Assembly: GCA_023362775.1 (NCBI GenBank)
Contig: JALMGJ010000004.1
Coordinates: 80,652,798 to 80,716,797 of the forward strand
Direction: 5' to 3'
Origin: Charina bottae
Lineage: Eukaryota; Chordata; Lepidosauria; Squamata; Charinaidae
DNA length: 64,000 bases
A model generated the notes under the pieces. It had not been told where the DNA came from. It did no database searches and saw only the letters and a program-made list of their open reading frames with translations. A program made the translations under genes and the position numbers. Of the stretch, positions 55,232 to 64,000 are shown piece by piece (position 1 is the first letter of the stretch; each line of letters opens with the position of its first letter).

Positions 55232-56529
55232 TATTATTTCCACAATCTCTGTAGCAATCTCTGCTTGGTCAGCAGGAAGCAATCATTTTATTATTGACAA
55301 CTGACAATCAGCAGTTGTCAGGACACAGGTCTTGCAATCAGCAACTGTTCTGGAAATGGTCAACCTAGACGGCTGGAAAAAAAAAGCTTAGAAGACACAG
55401 CTTTTTAAAAATTCTGTCTCTTTCTTACTTGCCTCTTCCTCTGTTGAATTAAACTGCCAAATTCTTGTTTAATCTCTTGTTATCCCATTCAGTGTGTTGG
55501 TCAGGTCCTCTTTCATGTACACAGAAGCTAACAATCAATAACATGCTATAAAAAGTTCCAGAATAAAGAGTATAAAAAAGGTAAGATACAAATTATGTAT
55601 GGAACAATTCTACATGTACTCAGTTTCCTTCTTTCTAAATTGACAAAGTTACTAATAAAATGTGTATTTTTATAACAACTCTGGAAATAATCAAATCTAC
55701 AAGTATGGATAATATTTCATATGTTTACATGATCTCAGTACTCATCATATATACCAAATAATGTTGATTGAAAACTTTAACATGTGTAAGATTAAATGGA
55801 ATTACATGTTCCATTAGCAAAACCTGCCTTAACAGACATAAAGATTGCTGTGGATAAGCAGAGTCCAAGCTATTGATGGACTTGTGCTTAAATTAATATG
55901 AAAGAGGAATTCACAAACTGGTTCAGTGGGCAGAGCTGACAACGCGGAAACTTTTTTTGGGCTCAGGTAGGTTTTCCTGAAGCCCAGAAACGTTCTCCAG
56001 ATCAAGGATAATACCTGGAATCATCCCATCTGTCCTCTGAACAGCTGCTTGCAGCCAGAAGATCGCAAACAGCGTTTCGCGTTTGACTAGTAAGAGCCAG
56101 CTGGGAGGTGGGGTTTCATCACTTTCCAAGCCGTGCTGTAGCCTTAAAGGGACACTAAGACCAGCCACTCCATTTCTAAATCACCAATTTGTATTTTTTT
56201 AAAAGTACATATACCCCAAGAGAGGCTTTCTACAGTGAGGAGAAGCTGGTTCTTTTGGTGCTTAATGTTATTTTTGGAATTACTTTTTTTTTAAAAGTAT
56301 CTTTTAAGTGTTGGATTTCATTTTCCTTCCAAAGAAAATTCCAAAGATTGAGAGTAAACAATTGTCTTCCTGTTATTATTTTTGTATTAAATTTGAAGAT
56401 ATTAGCATTTTCCTACATGTTCAATAGGCTGATTTGAACCTTCAGCTTTCTGTTCTCACTTTCCCTTGGGAATTGTCTGATATATCACTCTCACTTTATG
56501 TAAACACACGTTGGAACTCTTCCATATCT
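55232..56529. other. Spacer; possible L1 5' UTR-like GC patch 55900-56160
   Basis: Mostly AT-rich. 55900-56160 is GC-richer and contains AGCCTTAAAGGGACACTAAGACC. It may belong to an L1 5' region, but that is not certain. GACAACTGACAATCAGCAGTTGTC at about 55297-55320 is a short palindrome. Confidence 0.4.
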
Positions 56530-57737
56530 TCAACTCTCGCTGGTTAAGATCCTAGGGGGCGCCATAATCTACTGCGTGAGACATGGAGTATTTCAAACAG
56601 ATTCTTTCTGACTTTCACCAGGATTTTAAATATATTTCTTCTGACTTCTATCAAGCTTTTATGCATTCTGGAAAATATAAGACCTAAAATGTGCCATCAG
56701 GTTGGGGATCTGGTGGATAAAATTGAGGAATTTAAGAGTGATAGAAAGGTTTTCTTAAGACTTAGATTGGGATTTTTATCGAGATGCTGGATGAAGATTG
56801 GATAATGGAGTTGGAGAAATCTAAGGGAGAAAGTGATCTGCAAGCCATAAATAAAATCAATATCCTGGTGGAATGCCATGAAAAGGACCTGGAATCCTTG
56901 AGGGGGGCAGTTGGGCTGTTTGATTCTTTCAAGAGGAAATCTCTATGCACATTGTGGGGATATGTAACTGCTTTGGTTTATTTTGAAGTGGGATAAGGGT
57001 TGAAGAATGTTCTGGTTTTTTAAGGATTTGATTGATGCTATTTGCCTTTAAAGATTTGGATTTACTGTTTTGAATTGGCTTTGTTTTTTGGTTCATTAAG
57101 ATTAAAATTATTAAAACTGTTGTATTAGGTTTAAAGAATGTTTATCTGGTTTGCTTTAAGGATTTGATTGATGTTATTCCCTTTTATAGATATGGAATTT
57201 CCATTTTGAAGTGTCTTTGTTTTTTGGGCTTATTAAGATTGGGATTATTAAAATTGTTGTACTATTAAGTATAATAGCAGACAACTTATGTGCTTGGGAA
57301 AACCTTCACTTTTTTATGTGCTTTTTAATTTGATTCTTATTATAGTAGACTGAAATGTATAGAATAGTGGTAGGAAGGGAATCATTAAATATGTATTATC
57401 TTTTGGAGAAAGATGTTTAGTAGGTTTATATGAACTTTTTTTCTTTATGTTAATTTAAGGGGGAGGAGTAACTGTACTTAGTGATTTTTATTATGTGTTA
57501 AAATGGAATGACTTATAGAAATAATGTGGTGTTTTGGTTTAATATAGAGTAAGACATTGATTATGGAAATTTTTGTATATCCGTGCTGTTAAAAGTCAGA
57601 AGCCACATTTTTTTGTAAATTTGAAAAAAAATTATCTTGTGTTTCCGCACTTTTTACGTTTTTTTCTTTCTTTGTAGTTTTTTGTAGTTTTTATTCTTCT
57701 CTTGAAACCTAATAAAATTTACTATAAAAAATAAAGA
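56530..57737 (+). mobile_element. Internally deleted L1 (ORF1 start joined to 3' UTR)
   Basis: MEYFKQILSDFHQDFKYISSDFYQAF near 56583-56660 resembles the N-terminus of squamate L1 ORF1; then KIEEFK and the acidic coiled-coil-like MLDEDWIMELEKSKGE (56784 onward). After about 57000 it passes into T-rich 3' UTR-like sequence with direct repeats of TTTAAGGATTTGATTGATG (near 57015 and 57155) and ends AATAAAATTTACTATAAAAAATAAAG. ORF2 is absent. Confidence 0.5.
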
Positions 57738-60700
57738 AAACAAAAATTATTGTAATTGTTTTTAATTAATTTATTAAATATAAGTGATATTGATTTCACT
57801 TTGAATTCGATTATGTTTGGAAGATATCTTTACTCACACTCTGAATGGAAATAAAAGGAGAGAGTATGTGATTTGGGAACAGAAATAATTTATGGATAGG
57901 GAGGTAATTAAAGTTATGAGATTAAGGCACCCTGTCTTTCTTAAAACCACATTTTGAAATGGGTGTCACAGCACCACTACCACAAAATCTGGCTAATATC
58001 ACCATAGTTCTTTAAACGATATTCCTAACTAAGAATCTTCACTTTATCAATTGAGATTTTGAGGTATTTACTCTACATATCTGAAATTCCTCCACCCCTT
58101 TTCCCATCCGAAGTAAGAATGGTCCATAAATCATTTAGTAGATGAAAAAAAAAATCTTAGCTTAGTGAAATGTATGAACAAATTTGTAAAAATTCAGGAG
58201 CTCTATCAGCAACTTTTCATGTATTGCTGATATTGAGGTAGAATATTATACTACAGACGATAGCAGCAATTACAGTTTCGGAATAGAGAGCACTGTCAAA
58301 AACTGAAAAGTATTCTTTCTCTAACAGATTAATGATTCAAAGAATTATAAATAAAGCAAACAATTGATTTCAATTACCTGTTCTTGATTGGTATTATTAA
58401 AGCTGTATCTGGTTGATAGCATTCAATAGCTTTGAAGAAATAGCAGTGAAAATATTAGTTAATATTTGCTTGATTAAACTATGTCTTTACCTACTATAAA
58501 ACATGTTTAATGTTGGATCACAAAACCTACTTTTCGGAGTTTAATTTCCCTGCATCAGCAATATAATGTGGTTGAACAGGAATATGCTTTACTAATTTCA
58601 GTGGATATATTTCTCAGGGACATGCATGAACAAATGCAGCCTTAATTAAGTAAGCCCGCGGAAAGGCTTAATGGAATATTCTTTACCATACTTCAGATCT
58701 CTACTCTTATAAAGTGTCATAAGAATGGCTATAATAAGAGAAGTATCTACATGCGCTGTTTCTTATAACTCCATGGTACAACTGTTTCATTTTCTAACCA
58801 AGTGAATTCCCTTGATCTTCTGCCTGCTGTGCTGTCCCCATGGTTTGCTTGTTCTATTGTTTTTCCAGCAGAGTGATACATTGCTGTATCTTTTTTTGCT
58901 GCAGCTGAAGTAGAACCATCCATCATCCCAATCATTGCAGCAAAGGACCTTATGGACTGGGAGTAAATTATGAAGCTATGGGAAAAGAAAGAGAAAGCGA
59001 GATATTGCTTTTTTTTTTTTGCAGAAATAGCTACTTTCTCCTAGTACTTCTCTCTAGATATTATTCCTGCTTTGTTTGAAATCACAATGAAGCCAATGCA
59101 GCAAAAAAGTGTAATTGTTTTAGAAACAAGATGCATTTAATCAATCCAAATACATTTTATATATTCAAGGCTAGTTAGTATCTTGTTTGCATTTGACTTT
59201 GTGCTTCAGTTGTGGTTTTCTTGTTAGTACAATCAAACACTGGACCTAAAAAAATAAATGCTCTTTCAAGATCCATACTAAAATATAATTAATGTGAAAC
59301 TTTGCTGTATATTCATTCTTCTACTGATGACTAATACACTTTGAGATAGTAATGGCGACAAGATGTATGAAAAACCCCAACCTTTCATTGTGACTTTGTT
59401 GTTGAAAGGTCAGTCTTCCTGCCAAACAATAATCTCAAGGCAAAAAGAAAAAAGAAATTCACTTGGTTAAAAAAAGAAAAACTCACAATACATGGAATAA
59501 TCACATTGTGGGGTAGGACTTTTATCCAAGGCAACCACCATTCTTGAATATTAGAATGTAGTGCATTAAAGCTGTATGGACAGCAGTGCAGCATACATCC
59601 ATTCTGGACGCATGGTACAGGGATATGTTGAGGAAACTGATTTCCTGTTGGCTGCAGAAAGAGAGCATGGCAAGGAGATGAATGAATATGGCTAAAGTTT
59701 AATAAATAGCAGGGGCAGTAACTTAAGTCCAGCATACCAGAGATAGAGCATTCTCTTTCTAAAACAAGCTTTTTAAAAATAATTATACCAAACTAACAGA
59801 AGAAAAGAAATTCAACAGTTTAAACAATATTGTTGACCAGCTTTATTGCTAAATGGTTCCATTTTATATATATATTAAACTAAAGCACATTCCTAGCAAA
59901 AACACAACATTCTGTAGTCACATGCATTATTTATTCAGAAGTAAAGCTTACTGTGATCAACAGAACTCATTTCAAGAAAGCCCAATCTTTTATTAAATAA
60001 AGTGAAGCACTTATCATATGTAGCTGTTTTGGAATCACAAAAAGGCCTTCCTCCCTCCCTCTTCAGGCAATAACATGTCTTGGATTTTTTTGAAGAAACA
60101 AAATAAAATACATCTTCAGTTCTTCAAAAGATTCAATTAAGATATGGATTTTTTTGTAAACAATATATTGTGTTAGCAACTGATTTAAATGGCTTTAAAA
60201 ATTCTTTGGACAAAGTAATGGGGAATTAGTTTATCAAACCTTGCTGAGCAGATCCTCTATATTTAGAGAAGCTCTACTTCTGAATACTAGCTATTAGAAG
60301 GAAAAGGTGGTGGATGGGAGACAATCTATAATGCTGTTTGTAAAGATCTTACATTGATTTCATTGTCATGAAATAACAATTAACAATTGATAATATCAAA
60401 GCAGGTATATTAGAGTTCTCTTTATACTTCTAAACAGAAAATATTCATAAAGTTATTTGCCTGAAAATTACTGTGGTGTTGTTATGTTAACCCATACTAT
60501 AGTGCTTGTGTTGCTATTTGGTTTATTCTCATTTATGTAATCACAAATAGTCTTTGAACATTATTATCATAATATCTGTATTCATTGAACACAGCAAATT
60601 TAAGCATTTCAAAGCATGAATGGAGGATGTGGGAAAATTTACCAGAGGGGAAAAATTGTGAAGATGAGGTCATAAATTACAGATAAAGGAGAAATGTGGT

Positions 60701-62189
60701 CAGCTGGAAAATTGGAAATCAGGACTGACAGGAAAAGTCTAGGCTGCCAAGAACAAGATAACAGAACACTGAGGTCTATAAAAGAAAGGCCTGTTGTGTG
60801 TAAGCTAAAGAATTTGCTAAAAGTTAGAAGGCTTTTGATCTGAGAAGCAGCTGGACAAGTCCCTGAGAAACTTAAGCTACCCAATGCCAAGGAAGACTTT
60901 TGAGGCCACAAATGCATAGGCGTATCTCTGATTTCTGATGGAGTCTACCATACCTGGAATGATGAACTTCTCTGCTGTATGAGTAATCTTGTGTGGATAT
61001 AAATAGGGAATATTACTACTATATTTTTAACAAAATTAATTGTAGTAAACTTAGGTGTTGGTCTCACAATTAGGTTGTTCAATATCTCTCTCCAACAAAA
61101 CTGTAGTGCAGAACTGATCACTGTTAAGCAGAATTGTGCCTTAATTTTGTGCATAACAATTCTTTCCACAACTATCTTGCCTCTTTCAACATACATGCTG
61201 TTGTTATAAGCAGGTTAATATAAGTCATTCTGTATAGGATTTGCAATAGATGATTCACACTGGTTTAAAAGTTCAAATCAGCTGACAAATAAAATTTGTT
61301 TCAAGACTATATTATCATACTTCCTTTAACTATTGCAATCTGAGGACAACATTAAGCTCTCAAGAAACCCCTCAGAAAACAGGCAGCCCATCAAAATATA
61401 GAATGCTGAAAAGGTCAGCTGGAAATGGCATAGGACTATATTTCATAAATTATAGGTATTACATTTCAGAAACCTTATTTGTGTGACAAAATTGTGACAA
61501 GAACACAGGTTGGCACAAAATCAATATACTCAGTCAAGGCCTGTAATAAATAATAGAAATGAGGAACAGCATAAATATAGCCAGCTTTTATTGCAACTTA
61601 AAGTCAGTCTAATTTCCTAGGTGAGTACTAGAAACTGCATAATTTCTAAAGAAATATCAAAAACAGAATGTTTCTTATTTTTTTCCCCTAATGGTACTAA
61701 TATAAACTTCAAAAAAATGTTTACTGCTTTTATATACCCCAGGGGTTAACCATGTCTAGAGGAGAGATGTGGAAGAATCATTAAGTCAGGTAAAATAAAT
61801 TCAAACCACAAAATATGATCAGTGTACATAAAATGATGTAAAAGCAAATCTATTGAGAAACAATGTGCTTTTTTCTATAAAAATACTAGCATTTTATTAT
61901 ATAAGAAAAATGGGAAGCACTGAAAAATTAAAAAGGAAAGCAGAAAAAATGAAAAAAAGAGATTCTGGAAAAAGAGAAGGCTTTTTAATTGTTTGCTTTG
62001 CAACAGTGTAGAGATTTGGTTTTTACTTATTTTTTTCAGCTAGATTCAGCTATATTTCAGCTAGATTCAGCTATGCATGAATCCAGGTGTGTGTGTGGGG
62101 GGGGGGATAGGGGTGTTTGTGTGTGAAAACTTGTTGCTTGTCAATCTGCCAAAGGCTTTTGTATGATGAAATACTTTTAATGCATTCAG
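57738..62189. other. Long unique stretch, no gene recognised
   Basis: 4.4 kb without an identifiable mobile element or RNA gene. 58590-58690 (CCTTAATTAAGTAAGCCCGC, then GGAAAGGCTTAATGG) may be conserved non-coding DNA. The frames at 59385-59735 and 60639-60917 (minus) lack motifs. Confidence 0.45.
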
Positions 62190-63080
62190 TGTGAATCTGC
62201 CTTGTGCTTGGTCCAGAAGCTACTGTATACTTTGTGCAGAACATGGCGGGCAGATTGTTGAATGGGACAATTGGCTTTATAGTAATTGTACTTTGCTGAA
62301 GCATCTGCACCAGGTTCCAATTAGCTATGGAGTCAGATATAAAGCCCTAAACCATTTGAAACTAGAACACTGTACCTGACAGATTATCTTCTTGTATACC
62401 AACCAGGTCAACCATAAAGTTTATCTGTGGAGATTATACTGTGTACTCAGAACTCAGTCACATGTCTCCAGACACTTCACCTTCAGCTAGATTGGGTGAA
62501 AGGCTCCCAGACATGATTGCCCAGATTAGAAACCTTACTGCAGACAAGAATGAACATAAAACTCAACAATTGATTGACCACTGCTGTGCAAAGATGTTAT
62601 ATTTAATATCTATACTCTATGGTTTTGTTTTTCAAAACCTTTTGTTCCTGCCTTTTACAAATTAATGGATGTTTAATATGTTGCTTGATATGTTGACATA
62701 ATGGTATGTTGGCTTCTGTCTCATGAGCTTCAGCTCTTACATCATATACAGTATATCAATAACCAAAGAGTATAATCTTGCAGTTACTCATGGACTTCTC
62801 TATGGTAAGGTCTTCACTCTGGAATGTGCACCATCCAGATATTCCTAAAATGTCTACAATTTCATTATTTTCAGTACTGGCTAAATACCTGTGTGTTCAT
62901 CCAGGTCTTCTCTCCATGAACACTTATGTACGTATAGTTTTGATTATGTTTTTGTTCTCATCATTCCTTTCATTTTTAAATTCAATTTATTTTATATTAT
63001 TTTTATACTGTTTTGATATATTGTTTAAAATTTTGTAGTTCAAGTTATTATTAACGACTTTGAGATGTATAACAATGGGA
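62190..63080 (+). mobile_element. L2-like LINE, C-terminal part, strongly decayed
   Basis: Plus-strand translation with shifts gives LVQKLLYTLCRTW, LKHLHQVPISYGVRYKALNHL (compare LRQLHWVPVCFRVQFK...KALHGM at 54.2 kb) and ARLGERLPDM. Too degraded for boundaries. Confidence 0.6.
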
Positions 63081-63084
63081 AGAT

Positions 63085-63180
63085 GGCTGCCCATCTTAGA
63101 GCACAACTCTGGGTAGCTCACAACAATAATAAAACTACAAATCATAAAACCATAAAACCAAAAACTAAGAAAACCTGGTG
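63085..63180 (-). mobile_element. L2-like LINE 3' tail
   Basis: Reverse complement reads GAGCTACCCAGAGTTGTGCT, then AAGATGGGCAGCC, matching the L2-like tail seen at 15060-15150. Confidence 0.55.
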
Positions 63181-64000
63181 CTTTAATGGATTTTTGCTTA
63201 TACTAAATTACAGAATTCACCCCAATAAGAAGCAGTGACAGCTACTATCTAAAGCAGATTGGAAAAGGTGATTCTAGCAACATGTTTCTGGCTTGATAGC
63301 TAATGGAAGATGGAATGCTGTATTAGATAAAACTATTAGCCTGATTTCATGTTATTAGCTCAGATAAATAGCATTTAATTAGAGCTAGCAAAGCCATTCT
63401 TGTTTCTTATTTCCTTATTGTATCTGCTGGGTAATTATCAGAAGTCATTCATGCACCAGTTTATTTATTTATACACACACACACACAGAGTATATATATA
63501 ATTTTTTGGAAAAATATATTATACAACCTGTTCATTCTATTATTATCTGAAAAAAATGACATCCAAGAAGAAATTGTTCATTTTCCTGTATCAATGATGG
63601 GTAAAACAGATGATATTTAAAAATGAGTAATGGAATATATAATTTCTTTCTAAGTAAATTAATATATGCAAGAGGTAGGTGCATTAAAATGAATGCTATG
63701 GAGATTAAGAAACATAAATGTTTCCTTTTAATTATATAATTTTGAAATGTTACTAATATGGAAAGGTTGGCCAAAGTATTGCCCTCCTGCTCCCCCTGCT
63801 GGATCATTTTGGTAGGCTTAATTAATATTTCAGTGTACAAATTATATATTCAATCATATCTATGTGTGTTCATGTGTGTAATTTTATTTTAGTGAACACC
63901 AAGGATTAATTTGGGAAATCCACTCTCACAACTTATGATGATGATTTCTAGATGGCTGTAAAAGTGAACCAGCTAAAAGTCAGGATAGATGATTCAACCT
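63181..64000. other. Unique AT-rich sequence, short AC run
   Basis: (AC)n at about 63472-63487 and otherwise no recognisable feature to the window end. Confidence 0.5.

Overview
The window looks like intergenic or intronic DNA from a squamate reptile (lizard or snake). The basis is the repeat mixture: BovB (RTE) LINEs, CR1, L2-like and L1 LINEs, a Sauria-type SINE, a Penelope-like element and several hAT transposons, in an AT-rich background. I found no convincing host protein-coding gene, tRNA gene, rRNA gene or CRISPR array. Every long open frame belongs to a transposable element or to a repeat array.

Layout. 1-9.0 kb: an L2-like LINE cut by the window edge, a hAT MITE, an old L1 split by a young BovB copy (open RT frame, target-site duplication visible), an L2-like 3' end, and a TA-flanked inverted-repeat transposon that itself holds a Penelope-type foldback with hammerhead-like motifs. 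9.5-21.4 kb: an RTE relic, a hAT MITE, a composite SINE, an almost intact hAT element with transposase, CR1 fragments and another nested MITE. 21.7-24.9 kb: a full-length BovB on the minus strand. 25-45 kb: mostly unique sequence with scattered SINEs, RTE 3' ends, a short Penelope-type insertion, microsatellites, a 1.3-kb solo LTR (35.2-36.5 kb) and a Sauria SINE. 45.5-49.8 kb: a hAT-type element swollen by about 16 copies of a 226-227-bp hairpin-bearing unit. 51.9-55.2 kb: a Penelope-like element (GIY-YIG endonuclease plus RT) interrupted by an L2-like LINE that carries an inverted copy of the host element at its 5' junction. 55-64 kb: unique sequence, an internally deleted L1 and a decayed L2-like LINE.

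How the parts relate. The elements form LINE/SINE partnerships that can be read here. The Sauria SINE shares its 3' tail with BovB. A second tRNA-headed SINE shares its tail with the RTE relics. Both SINE heads also occur joined to L2-like tails. Five hAT insertions all have 8-bp target duplications with TA at the centre. The most unusual structures are the hairpin array inside the hAT element, the hammerhead-bearing perfect foldback, the LINE/Penelope inverted junction and the SINE head/tail reassortment. All family names rest on motifs I recognise by eye; no database search was run.
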